A DNA stretch of 64,000 bases from Mermis nigrescens (lineage: Eukaryota > Nematoda > Enoplea > Mermithida > Mermithidae): assembly GCA_036768485.1 (NCBI GenBank), contig JAVLUZ010000696.1, positions 124,001 to 188,000 of the forward strand, given 5' to 3'. The position numbers were made by a program, and so were the translations under genes. This document shows, one piece after another, positions 49,701 to 53,621 of the stretch. The notes under the pieces were generated by a model, which was not told the DNA's origin, did not search any database, and was given only the letters and a program-made list of their open reading frames with translations. Numbering within the stretch: position 1 is the stretch's first letter; the number at the start of each line of letters is the position of its first letter.

Positions 49701-52700
49701 GCTACACTCTTAATTTAGTGGTCCCTCACCCTGGACTTTCGACCTTGGGAAACTATGGTGGTCATGGAGGGTTTAAATCACGCAAGAATCCGGCAGACCC
49801 CCAAAATCGATAGACTTGAAAATCGAGTTTGTGGCACGGTTTTTACAGACTTCTGCAAGTTCACAACATCCAGGCAAGCCCCCCCCCAAAAAAAAAAAAA
49901 TTTGGCCAATGCCCGCATTTGCTCACCATTCGTAGCCTGATAAAACGGAGTACTGACAAAAATGATCTTAAGTGCTTCACCCTTCGATTAAAAGCTTTTA
50001 TCTACATCCCCCGAAATTTGTTTAACCCCCTCCCCAGAACTTGAAATTTTCCAAAATTGCCAAAAATTTGAAAAAAATCGCAGAAAGATGTTGTTTAAGT
50101 TTAGCTATTTATTAGCAGAAAAGGTTCAAATTTTCGTCGCTTCGCGTCGTGTACTCATTTTTTTAAGTATATTTTGTTCAATCTGTTCTATTTTTTTTGA
50201 TTTTTCCAATTTTTTAATGTTTTTATGCTCTATAAAGGCGTGGGTCCGAAAAAGTACTTTGAGATTTCAACCCCCTCCCCTTCCCCCCACTTCCCCACAG
50301 TTCCCTTGCTTTGAACGTCTGACCAAGACCCTTAAATTCGTCCTTGATCGTATTAGAAGGAAAAAGCAACATAAACAGTCAAGAAATATGAGTGCTTTTA
50401 GATTTATCTAATGCGAAAATCAAATCGTTCAAAAATTTCAGTTCATTCTGACTTTTTTCAGCTCTTGCATTCATTTATCCAAAGCACATGAAACATAGGG
50501 CAACGCTAATAACGTAAACAATTAGGAATCAAATTGCCAAGAATACAGTGCCATTTATCATCAATATATTCACTTCAATCAATAACTCGAGGCGAAGAAA
50601 GAAGTTTTACTTCGAAAAACGCTTCTATACCCAAAACTTCGCTCTAACTAATGAATAAACAAAATAAGCCGGCTTTTGATTATTTCCGATTGAATTTCGA
50701 CAAAATTAAATAAAATCCGCCGAAAAACGGAAGCTCAAAGGGTCGGATTTAGAGGGAAGGGGCGGGGGAGCGACCGCCCCCCCACATTGGCCAAAAACAG
50801 TGCGCCAAATTGAGGATTTTTAAGCGATTTTTGGGTGAAAACGGCTAATTTTTCCGCCCAAGTCGGGGTACCGCCCCCCTTAGAAAAATCCTGGATCCGC
50901 CACTGGAAGCTCATAGCGTATTTGACGCGCTTGACGGCCAAAAATTGCCAAAAATTATCGAACGTATCAGTCAGCGTAGTGCGAAAAAAGCCAAAAACGA
51001 ACACTCGCTTCCTTAATACGAATTAATATTCGTCAGTTCGATTCGACAGGCGATTTCGAAGCCGGGGTAAAATTAATTCATGGCCAAAAATAGCCTCAAG
51101 CCATGGACTCAATTTAAGATTTGCCGAACGAGCGGCGTGTCTTTTTGAATATTTAATTTTAATAACGGAATTATAAATCGTCACACGAATAACAAATCAA
51201 AGTAGCACTCGGCATATCTTGCCGAAAATCACATGTGTCCCACGTGCGTGTGTACAACCCACTGAATATTCAACACGTGCTGGGGGGGCGCCCGGGACCC
51301 GGAGCCAAATATTTTGACACGGCCAATAAAAGAGTATCTGAAAGTCAAATTATGCACTTAGAGGAAAACGACGCCGTGCATAATTGAGTCTCCAGTGGGC
51401 GACAGATTTTGACAGTCTGGGCCAAATAGCAACACACACGTGACTCCCATTCATACTCCTTTTGATCTTAGAAGAAAGTTCCGAATATGGCAGCTATTTT
51501 AAGTAAACTCATATTTTAATCTAATTGTGCTATAAAAACGCGCACAAAATTAAATTTTTCATCGAAGTAATAAAAAACAAAAAGTCTGCATCGGATACGG
51601 GCGCGGAGCACAGGTGCACAAGGTCAGGGTCGGCAGGGGGGGCGAGAAATCCCGAAAATCCAAAACAGTAAATGTGATGTTCGCGTTTTTTTTGCTGTTT
51701 GAGCGATCAAACTGGTCAAAATAGCCCATGACTGGTTTTTTCGTGATATAGCATTTTTAAAGCATTTTTAGTGCATTTTGACTGTAATTTTAACACTAAA
51801 AATGCAAAATTTATCATTTTTGTGCGCTTTTTGAGTAGAAAAACATAAAAATCCGAATCCGGCGCGAAGAGCCTGAAAACTTGAGATTTTTACTGCTTTT
51901 GACCTCAAAAATGATGCAACAGCGTTCCATCAGCCCAAAATCGCCGGACAGTACCTGCCCGGCTGATCCTTAAGGGGGGTAATAGCCCCTCTACCCCTTC
52001 CCTATATGCATGTATGCGTCAAGGGTTTAGGTAATCTGGACGAGGCAGGCGCGCTGGGGGTCTAGCCTCAACCCCTTGAATTAAAAAATGGAAAATTTTC
52101 CGTGATACTAAAGGTAAAATGAATGCCAAAAATGAATTTAAAATTGAACATTTTCTTCGAAATTGCTCGAAATTGATCAAAAACTGTGGTTAAAAAATGT
52201 TTTTAACGCTATTTTAGAATTTATCCATAATTTTGAGGTCATGCTTTGCATCTATGGTTTGAACCCTGCAGAATTCAGAAGACCCCAAACAAATTGGAAA
52301 CTCATCCGGAATTGAATTTTTTAAAAAAATTTTGCTCGTCTTTTCGCATTTTTTTAACGTCAGAACATGAGGAAACTTGACGTCATTTTCAATTTTTTAA
52401 TCGTTCCCTCACTTCTCATGTTTTTCGTAGAAAGTTTAACATTTTCGGCCAAAAGTCGCTAGAAAGGCTTGAATCAAGAGCTTTTCTACGATTTTGTTTG
52501 AAATTGAAAAATTGTGGGGGATTTTTGTGGGTTAAAACCTTGCGCGAGAAGTTGAACCCCTCAAACTTCCTGGGATCATCAGTGGCGGATCTAGGATTTT
52601 CCTAAGGGAGCGGTACCCCTAAGGGGGCGGAACCCCGACTTGGGGGAAAAAATTAGTCGTTTTAATCCAAAAATCGCTAAAAATCGCTCAAATTGCTCAA

Positions 52701-53396
52701 TTTTGCGCACTATTTTGGGCCAATGAGGGGCGGCCGCCCGCCCCACCCCTAAATCCGCCCCTGGGGATCATATTTTCATTAGCTATGTGTGGTGTGATAA
52801 ACATCCGGGCCTTATCAAGCGTCGAACACCAAGAACTAAAAAATTCCTTTTATCAGGTTAAAATATGCTAATAATTCTATGTTGGCTACGCTTGCATGCA
52901 TCAAGCGCCTCAAAATTTCGGGTGAGGGTCCAGGCCAATATTAGGGGAAGGGCGGTAATTGGTCTCAGATGTTTGGCAAAAACGGCTAAGAAACAGCTAA
53001 AAACGGTCAGGGTCAAAAAATTCAATTCTTTCGATAATCAGGGGAGTCCAAACTTTTCTGGCTCTGGGGTCGACCAACTTTGGGTGTGGGATCCCTCATT
53101 CCCCGTTACTCGTTTGTTCATTTGCACCTAGTAGTGCAGCTTGAAATTTGGGGGAAACTGAATTATAATCGGATTAATTTGGATAATTTGGCCGGGTTTA
53201 ACGGAATAAAAACATTGAACCGAAAACTCACCCATTTGGAAGCGATTCCGGTCGAATTGGGCATTCGTTGGGCGGAAGTGCCGGGTTGGCAAGAATCGTC
53301 GCCGAATTTCGTTTCACTGCCCAATTTCGGAACACCTTTTTTGACCGATTTTTTCGACGAAGATTTTTTGCTAGCCGATCGCTTGACGGCGAACAT
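16491..53396 (-). CDS. CycE: Cyclin E, ten coding exons, complete CDS
   Basis: G1/S cyclin that binds and activates Cdk2 in the nucleus to drive S-phase entry. CDS join, 5' to 3' on the minus strand: 53396-53232, 47946-47335, 44272-44123, 38707-38591, 36452-36306, 36206-36111, 33652-33263, 21798-21684, 19076-18916, 16718-16491. The total of 2181 nt gives 726 residues, close to the roughly 700 residues of Drosophila CycE type II. All junctions are GT..AG and keep frame. Recognised landmarks are PLPQLKWAD before the box, [73 protein letters not shown] and a C-terminal TPPPS degron. Introns range from 99 nt (intron 5) to 11.5 kb (intron 7) and are full of transposons. Identity of the cyclin-box exons is certain; the two N-terminal exons rest on frame, splice sites and composition. 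Upstream non-coding or alternative first exons may lie to the right of 53396. Confidence 0.93.
16958..17214 (-). mobile_element. Family A MITE in CycE intron 9
   Basis: CATACGTGGGCAGCAAG to GCTCAGGTGTG, flanked by GTGGTGGA and GTGGCGGA (7 of 8). ORFs here are repeat shadows. Confidence 0.85.
17290..17500 (-). mobile_element. Family D-like remnant in intron 9
   Basis: Shares with the D copies the run from TTTCCTTCTAGTGTGCTTTG through AAGCATTTATACTAGTTTTTG and ends near GCTGCACATCTATA. Ends are too worn to define. Confidence 0.4.
17501..18386. other. Intron 9 spacer, no gene seen
   Basis: AT-rich intronic sequence; the minus-strand ORF at 17644-17928 is hydrophobic by composition only. Confidence 0.35.
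18387..18557 (+). mobile_element. Family B hAT-like MITE in intron 9
   Basis: CAGGTACGTAGCTGGCCGTC to ACATACGTACCTG. Body with the diagnostic ACTAAGCCCRAAAAGGCCAA. The flanks share only ATCG, so it is an older copy. Confidence 0.75.
18916..19076 (-). CDS. CycE: CycE coding exon 9 (HNIQTH)
   Basis: Encodes residues 598-651: [20 protein letters not shown] to [17 protein letters not shown]. It matches SGYxWxxIxxCxxWMxPF and DEDAHNIQTH of cyclin E, the last helices of the second cyclin fold. The acceptor is ACAATATGCAG (phase 1 entry; the codon GGC is split across the junction) and the donor TTG|GTAAGC (phase 0). Confidence 0.96.
19093..19175. repeat. AAT trinucleotide microsatellite with hairpin
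   Basis: AATAATAAT runs facing TATTATTATT across CCCGGGGCTAGG. It starts about 15 nt upstream of the exon 9 acceptor on the minus strand. Confidence 0.7.
19334..19504 (-). mobile_element. Family C hAT-like MITE in intron 8
   Basis: CAGGGGTGGATTTAGGGG to GGAGCCGCCACTG. Flanks GTACGGTG and ATACGGTG (7 of 8). The interior carries the family marker GGCTAATTTTTCCGCCCAAG. Confidence 0.85.
19634..19814 (+). mobile_element. Family C MITE in intron 8
   Basis: CAGTGGCGGATCCAGGA to CTAAATCCGCCCCTG. Flanks CTCCTGAT and CTCCCGAT (7 of 8). Opposite orientation to the copy 130 bp away. Confidence 0.87.
20079..20494 (+). mobile_element. Family A MITE interrupted by a family B MITE
   Basis: CATACCTGGGGGTGG to GCCGCCCAACTATG. 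Flanks AATAAGAC and AATACGAC (7 of 8). A B element (20108-20279) sits 29 bp inside its left end. Confidence 0.82.
20108..20279 (+). mobile_element. Family B MITE nested in family A
   Basis: CAGGCATGTAGCTGGCCGTC to GAGCTACGTGCCTG. Flanks GTTGGGGG and TTTGGGGG (7 of 8) come from the host A element. Confidence 0.85.
20673..21228 (-). mobile_element. Family F element interrupted by family C, intron 8
   Basis: Reverse-oriented F: AAAGTGCCTTTTTGGGCCCG to CTTCGCCGGGATCATGCACC. A family C copy interrupts it at 20750. The F end has drifted. Confidence 0.65.
20750..20900 (+). mobile_element. Family C MITE nested in F
   Basis: CAGTGGCGGATGTAGGA to CTAAATCCGCTCCTT. CGCATCGA is perfect on both sides (20742-20749 and 20901-20908) and derives from the F sequence. 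Confidence 0.88.
21684..21798 (-). CDS. CycE: CycE coding exon 8 (LIDLCIMD)
   Basis: Encodes residues 560-597 plus one base: [20 protein letters not shown] then [18 protein letters not shown]. It matches the LLDLCxLDV...YSxLAA segment of cyclin E. The acceptor is ATCTTTTTAG and the donor is G|GTGCGT. It enters at phase 0 and leaves at phase 1, exactly what exons 7 and 9 need. It lies 11.5 kb from exon 7 and is flanked by transposons and an AATAAT microsatellite. Confidence 0.95.
21851..21955. repeat. AAT/ATT microsatellite upstream of exon 8
   Basis: ATAATAATAATAATAACGATGAC, then AATTATTAAAATTATTAATCG and TTATTATTGAC. About 50 nt upstream of the exon 8 acceptor on the minus strand. Confidence 0.65.
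22350..22765 (+). mobile_element. Family N element, intron 7
   Basis: CATAAATGCACATAGGGG to CCGTGTGCACCTATG, about 416 bp. The interior includes GGCGCTTCGCGCC at about 22496. An inverted relative lies at 51611-52016. Flanks GTTCAAAAC and GTCAAAAAC differ at one position. Confidence 0.6.
23598..24098 (+). repeat. Tandem pair of about 250-bp units
   Basis: Two units, each starting at GGCGCTTCGCGCC (about 23610 and 23861) and containing GCAGACACTACCAAA or GTCAGACACTACCAAA, CCACACTAAAATCGCTACTG and GTACAAAATGTACA. The preceding 23500-23570 has related TGTACAAAGACTTTCC sequence. Confidence 0.55.
24225..24535 (+). repeat. Three degenerate units of about 105 bp (family O)
   Basis: Each unit pairs a GGCGCTTCGCGTCGG-like motif or its decayed form with a TTATTGTTTATCTATG-like stretch, then CTCAAAACCGCACAAATTTGAG-like sequence. 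Related single units are at 28505-28720 and 34320-34600. Confidence 0.5.
25560..26640. other. CpG-rich unique sequence inside CycE intron 7
   Basis: Unlike the surrounding intron, this block is CpG-rich (GCGCGCCGG, CGCCGGCGAG) and free of recognisable transposons. ORFs on both strands (25686-25880, 26102-26308, 26321-26707, 26533-26934) have no recognisable domain. It could be a regulatory region or an alternative promoter. Confidence 0.35.
27171..27333 (+). mobile_element. Family B MITE, intron 7
   Basis: CAGGCACGTAGCTGGCCCTC to CAGCTACGTGCCTG. Flanks GTCTTGGA and GTATTGGA (7 of 8). Confidence 0.87.
27364..27760 (+). mobile_element. Family F hAT-like MITE, intron 7
   Basis: 397 bp, CATACATGATCTTGGGGGG to CATACTGTGCATGTATG. 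Flanks GTAATACC and GTAATACT (7 of 8). It contains TTTTCGGCGCTTCGCGCCAT near 27545 and the AACGATGTTTTTTAACGCGT module. Very similar to the copy at 44713. Confidence 0.87.
28370..28720 (+). repeat. Family O unit with G-run end
   Basis: Contains a decayed form of the 13-bp palindrome (ACATTTCGCTCCG), then AATTTATTGTTCATGG and GCAAAGCACAAAGACTGGGT, as at 24437-24560 and 34320-34420. Confidence 0.45.
28723..29220 (-). mobile_element. Long C-like element, 3' end truncated
   Basis: Starts near ACTGGCGGATTTAGAGG, includes CCCTGTCGTCAAGAATTATTTGGGCG and GGCGCTTCGCGCCGG, and ends CAGTCAGAAAATCCTGC without the usual GGATCCGCCACTG. Full-length relative at 40683-41090. Confidence 0.6.
29221..30262. other. 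Intron 7 spacer, old repeat traces
   Basis: Partial C-like trace at 29560-29830 (GGTAGGGGTCAGGGAGCGGA). No gene seen. Confidence 0.35.
30263..30350 (+). repeat. 20-bp tandem repeat
   Basis: About four and a half units of GATTTTTTGGGGTTCTTTAG, the last ones with C and A substitutions. Confidence 0.85.
30826..31011 (+). mobile_element. Family C MITE, intron 7
   Basis: CAGTGGCGGATCCAGGA to CTAAATCCGCCCCTG. GGACGAAC is perfect on both sides (30818-30825 and 31012-31019). Confidence 0.92.
31345..31428 (-). pseudogene. Myb/SANT-like N-terminal remnant in element E
   Basis: [20 protein letters not shown] followed by CAYPSEN and a stop. The SSNWS..EIEKL pattern resembles the start of Myb/SANT-like DNA-binding proteins carried by Harbinger elements. 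Only about 27 residues remain, so this is suggestive. Confidence 0.35.
31547..31988 (-). mobile_element. Family D MITE nested in B, interrupted by C
   Basis: CAGACACGCACGTGCGGGG to CTGTGCATCTATG. GTTCGGAC is perfect on both sides (31539-31546 and 31989-31996). Related sequences at 52046-52256 and 61117-61310. Confidence 0.88.
31588..31733 (-). mobile_element. Family C MITE nested in D
   Basis: CAGGGGCGGATTTAGGGGG to GGATCCGCCACTG. CTGACTCC is perfect on both sides (31580-31587 and 31734-31741). Confidence 0.93.
33263..33652 (-). CDS. CycE: CycE coding exon 7 (second cyclin fold with long basic insertion)
   Basis: Encodes residues 430-559 (130 codons). It begins [20 protein letters not shown], the (A/T)LxWxLxPIT segment and the region equivalent to the cyclin E centrosomal localisation sequence. 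It ends [18 protein letters not shown], equivalent to the insect motif DDAFIYPQF..F. Between them (about 455-541) lies a Ser- and Cys-containing insertion of about 87 residues with KRR (524-526) and KRSK (537-540) separated by ten residues, a bipartite NLS pattern. Drosophila has only about 20 residues there and human cyclin E almost none. The acceptor is CATAACGCAG and the donor AGG|GTGAGT. Phase 0 on both sides. Confidence 0.93.
34200..34600 (+). repeat. Family O remnant, intron 6/7 side
   Basis: Wait-listed as a remnant: GGGCGCTTCGCGCTGG at about 34320, then TTGTTGTTTTTCTATAAC. This lies inside CycE intron 6 (33653-36110). No coding capacity. Confidence 0.4.
34606..34763 (-). mobile_element. 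Family B MITE, intron 6
   Basis: CAGGCACGTATCTCTGGGG to GCCAGCTACATGCCTG. Flanks TCAAAACC and TCAAAAAC (7 of 8). A short B fragment (GGAAGGCCAGCTACGTCCCT) follows at about 34847. Confidence 0.85.
35226..35385 (+). mobile_element. Family B MITE, intron 6
   Basis: CAGGCACGTAGCCGGCCGTC to GAGATACGTGCCTG. Flanks CTTAGTTC and CTCAGTTC (7 of 8). Confidence 0.88.
35674..35720 (+). mobile_element. Family L end fragment
   Basis: GGATCTAGTATGCAATTTAA then CCAGCGTTTTTTAGCCGATCC, matching the inverted end of the L element at 14828-15027. Confidence 0.65.
36111..36206 (-). CDS. CycE: CycE coding exon 6 (EIYPP)
   Basis: Encodes residues 398-429 (32 codons): [20 protein letters not shown] then [12 protein letters not shown]. 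It is the conserved EIYPP...TDGAC segment of cyclin E, with Ala for Asp in TAGAC. The acceptor is TTTATCTAG and the donor AAG|GTGATT. Intron 5, just before it, is only 99 nt. Phase 0 on both sides. Confidence 0.95.
36306..36452 (-). CDS. CycE: CycE coding exon 5 (cyclin box core)
   Basis: Encodes residues 349-397 (49 codons): [20 protein letters not shown] to LFVAAKLE. It contains the conserved Cdk-contacting helices of the cyclin fold ([11 protein letters not shown] and [16 protein letters not shown]). The acceptor GTTTAG at 36453-36458 has a weak pyrimidine tract; a family F transposon begins only about 25 nt upstream. The donor is GAA|GTGAGC. Phase 0 on both sides. Confidence 0.97.
36515..36700 (+). 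mobile_element. Family C MITE nested in F
   Basis: CAGTGGCGGATCCAGGA to CTAAATCCGCCTCTA. Flanks TAAGTATG and TCAGTATG (7 of 8). Confidence 0.87.
36764..37045 (+). mobile_element. C-like variant nested in F
   Basis: CAGAAGCGGATCTAGTATTT to CTTAAATCCGCCAATG, with GGGGCGGTATCCCAAC inside and a decayed palindrome (GACGCTAAGCGCCGG) near 36992. Partial relative at 42657-42760. Confidence 0.55.
37892..38295 (+). mobile_element. Family F MITE, intron 4
   Basis: CGAACATGATCTTGGGG to GATGTGCATGTGTG. Flanks ATGAGATT and GTGAGATT (7 of 8). Contains GCGCGCTTCGCGCC near 38086. Confidence 0.82.
38591..38707 (-). CDS. CycE: CycE coding exon 4 (cyclin box start, MRSIL patch)
   Basis: Encodes residues 310-348 (39 codons). 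The acceptor is TTTTCTTCAG at 38708-38717 and the donor is GAG|GTAAAT. The peptide [15 protein letters not shown] then [19 protein letters not shown] is unmistakable cyclin E. MRSIL (338-342) is the MRAIL-type hydrophobic patch that docks RxL substrates and Cip/Kip inhibitors. Phase 0 on both sides. Confidence 0.96.
39941..40235 (+). mobile_element. Family A MITE, intron 3
   Basis: 295 bp, CACACCTGGGCGTGAGG to GCTGCCCACGTATG. ATTGCAAG is perfect on both sides (39933-39940 and 40236-40243). Confidence 0.93.
40683..41090 (-). mobile_element. Long C-like element, intron 3
   Basis: 408 bp, TATGCGCGGATTTAGTGG to CCTGGATCCGCCACTG. Flanks CGAATAGT and CAAATAGT (7 of 8). It carries CGGCGTTTCGCGCCG at about 40776. 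Related to 28723-29220. Confidence 0.8.
41427..41800 (-). mobile_element. Family F remnant, intron 3
   Basis: TATAGCATGGGGAATTCTGG to GGACCCCCCAGAAACACG, with GGCGCGGAGCACG at about 41641. Ends eroded. Confidence 0.6.
42657..42760 (+). mobile_element. C-like fragment
   Basis: AAATAGTGGCGGCTGTAGGA then GGGTGCGGTACCAACTTTTG, as in the variant at 36764. The right end is not found. Confidence 0.45.
43404..43570 (+). mobile_element. Family C MITE, intron 3
   Basis: CAGTGGCGGATCCGGGA to CAAATCCGCCCCTG. TGAACCAT is perfect on both sides (43396-43403 and 43571-43578). Confidence 0.93.
43801..44112 (+). repeat. Tandem repeat, six units of 47-55 bp, beside exon 3 donor
   Basis: Unit AGCAAGTTTAAAGTCGGATT then AGAGTAGTGTAAATTTGGAGCC. 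Units start near 43801, 43854, 43901, 43955, 44010 and 44064. The array ends about 10 nt from the exon 3 donor. Confidence 0.9.
44123..44272 (-). CDS. CycE: CycE coding exon 3 (linker into the cyclin box)
   Basis: Encodes residues 260-309 (50 codons). The acceptor is TTTTAG at 44278-44273 and the donor is TGC|GTGAGT at 44122. The exon ends [16 protein letters not shown], matching the cyclin E signature CPLPxLxWA(N/D) that precedes the first cyclin-box helix. Phase 0 on both sides. The first half ([17 protein letters not shown]) is not conserved. Tandem repeats lie on both sides, the closest only about 10 nt inside the downstream intron. Confidence 0.9.
44391..44702 (+). repeat. Tandem duplication of about 155 bp upstream of exon 3
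   Basis: Two units (about 44391-44547 and 44548-44702), each with AAGCGTGTCAAAGGTCAAAT near the start and TTTCCGGGGTCCTAT at the end. It contains the CCCATTTTCCGACGTTTCTC core shared with family A. Confidence 0.8.
44713..45117 (+). mobile_element. Family F MITE, intron 2
   Basis: 405 bp, CATACATGATCTTGGGGGG to CATGCTGTGCATGTATG. Flanks CTTTTAGG and GTTTTAGG (7 of 8). Palindrome GGCGCTTCGCGCC at about 44905. The best-preserved F copy. Confidence 0.9.
45499..45739 (-). mobile_element. Family A MITE, intron 2
   Basis: CATACGCGGGCGGAAC to GCTCAGGTGTG. Flanks ATCATGCC and ATCATGTC (7 of 8). Confidence 0.87.
45950..45990 (+). mobile_element. Family B end fragment
   Basis: CCCAACAGCTACGTGCCTG after a C-run. 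The preceding 45800-45945 is a worn relative with GGCGCGGAGCGACCG. Confidence 0.45.
46133..46318 (+). mobile_element. Family C MITE, intron 2
   Basis: CAGTGGCGGATCTAGG to CAAATCCGCCCCTG. Flanks CCTATACG and CCATTACG (6 of 8). Confidence 0.82.
46330..46660 (+). mobile_element. Family F remnant, intron 2
   Basis: Follows the F order: CCCCTCCGCAAAAATTTTCTC, a CGATTTTCCGAAAC block, then ATTCTAGAAAACTAGAGCATCG and GATGCGTATCGACCG. The palindrome is lost. Confidence 0.5.
47072..47228 (+). mobile_element. Family B MITE, intron 2, 107 bp from exon 2 donor
   Basis: CAGGCACGTGGCTGGCCGTC to GAGATACGTGCCTG. Flanks CGTCTGAG and CTTCTGAC (6 of 8). Confidence 0.82.
47335..47946 (-). CDS. CycE: CycE coding exon 2 (disordered, MTSS repeats)
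   Basis: Encodes residues 56-259 (204 codons, phase 0 on both sides). The acceptor is TTTTAG at 47952-47947, where an in-frame TAG ends the open frame; the donor is ATG|GTAATC. The peptide starts [15 protein letters not shown], runs through an acidic patch (DSEAEMDDD), then carries about seven MTSS or near-MTSS repeats spaced about 10-25 residues apart, and ends in PCCSLQPM. It is low-complexity, Ser/Thr- and Asp-rich and likely disordered, like the long N-terminus of Drosophila CycE. The DNA is CpG-rich and holds four perfect TGACGTCA palindromes. A shorter model would start at the internal ATG at 47862. The plus-strand ORF over the same bases is a composition shadow. Confidence 0.7.
48123..48333 (-). 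mobile_element. Family C MITE, intron 1
   Basis: CAGGGGCGGATTTATGAG to GGATCCGCCACAG. CAAATGAG is perfect on both sides (48115-48122 and 48334-48341). Confidence 0.92.
48399..48565 (+). mobile_element. Family B MITE, intron 1
   Basis: CGGGCACGTAACTGGCCGTC to AAGCTACGTGCCTG. GAGCTCGA is repeated at 48387-48394 and 48566-48573, with four extra bases at the left end. Confidence 0.82.
50005..50310 (+). mobile_element. Family F remnant, intron 1
   Basis: CCCCGAAATTTGTTTAACCC to CCACAGTTCCCTTGC, with GTCGCTTCGCGTCGTG at about 50137. No target duplication seen. Confidence 0.55.
50738..50905 (-). mobile_element. Family C MITE, intron 1
   Basis: AAGGGTCGGATTTAGAGG to GGATCCGCCACTG. GAAGCTCA is perfect on both sides (50730-50737 and 50906-50913). 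Confidence 0.88.
51611..52016 (-). mobile_element. Family N element, inverted, intron 1
   Basis: CAGGTGCACAAGGTCAGGG to CCTATATGCATGTATG. It mirrors 22350-22765 including the GTACCTGCCCGGCTGAT block and the palindrome remnant GGCGCGAAGAGCC at about 51861. Confidence 0.6.
52046..52256 (-). mobile_element. Family D relative, intron 1
   Basis: CAGGCGCGCTGGGGG to GCTTTGCATCTATG. Shares the interior TTCGAAATTGCTCGAAATTG and AACGCTATTTTAG with the D copy at 31547. Confidence 0.6.
52580..52763 (+). mobile_element. Family C MITE, intron 1
   Basis: CAGTGGCGGATCTAGGA to CTAAATCCGCCCCTG. GGGATCAT is perfect on both sides (52572-52579 and 52764-52771). It lies about 0.5 kb from exon 1. Confidence 0.93.
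53232..53396 (-). CDS. CycE: CycE coding exon 1 (start codon, basic N-terminus)
   Basis: Encodes residues 1-55. The ATG at 53396-53394 is the first in-frame ATG; the frame stays open upstream to a TAG near 53624 without another ATG. The peptide begins [20 protein letters not shown], a Lys/Ser-rich stretch that could be a nuclear localisation signal, and ends at SKW. A consensus donor GTGAGT follows directly. The splice is phase 0 and fits exon 2. There is no strong family homology here, as is usual for the divergent N-terminus of cyclin E. The assignment rests on the excellent donor, correct strand, matching phase, and an open minus-strand frame of more than 400 nt. An alternative is that this exon starts at an acceptor upstream and the true start lies in a further 5' exon. 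Confidence 0.7.
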
Positions 53397-53621
53397 AGAA
53401 AGCGTAGTTTGGTGCAATTTGCTCACAACGCGCGACCCGCACGCCCGGGCCAACTTTTGCCCAATTTTGCTCGCCCGCCGGCGTTGGCCAGCCTTCGAGC
53501 TATCCGCATGGTCGGCCGACAGCTTGTCCGATTTTTGGCGACCTTTTCTCTCCACGGTTTTAATATTATTGCTTAACAAAACAAAAATATTCCGAAATTT
53601 GATGGCAAACTCAAACAGTTG
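53397..53621 (-). other. Probable CycE 5' leader, open frame upstream of the start
   Basis: The frame of exon 1 continues upstream for 75 codons without an in-frame ATG. It is rich in Lys, Arg and Ser (for example GQRRRASKIGQK) until a TAG near 53624-53622. It is either 5' UTR or the coding part of an exon reached by splicing; a pyrimidine-rich tract ending in TTAAG near 53575 could be an acceptor. The sequence is unique, with no mobile element in it. Confidence 0.4.

Noticed and set aside
50735..51004. Minus-strand ORF as an extra CycE exon
   Set aside because: Half of it is family C sequence, and adding it breaks the exon 1 to exon 2 phase-0 join, which already works.
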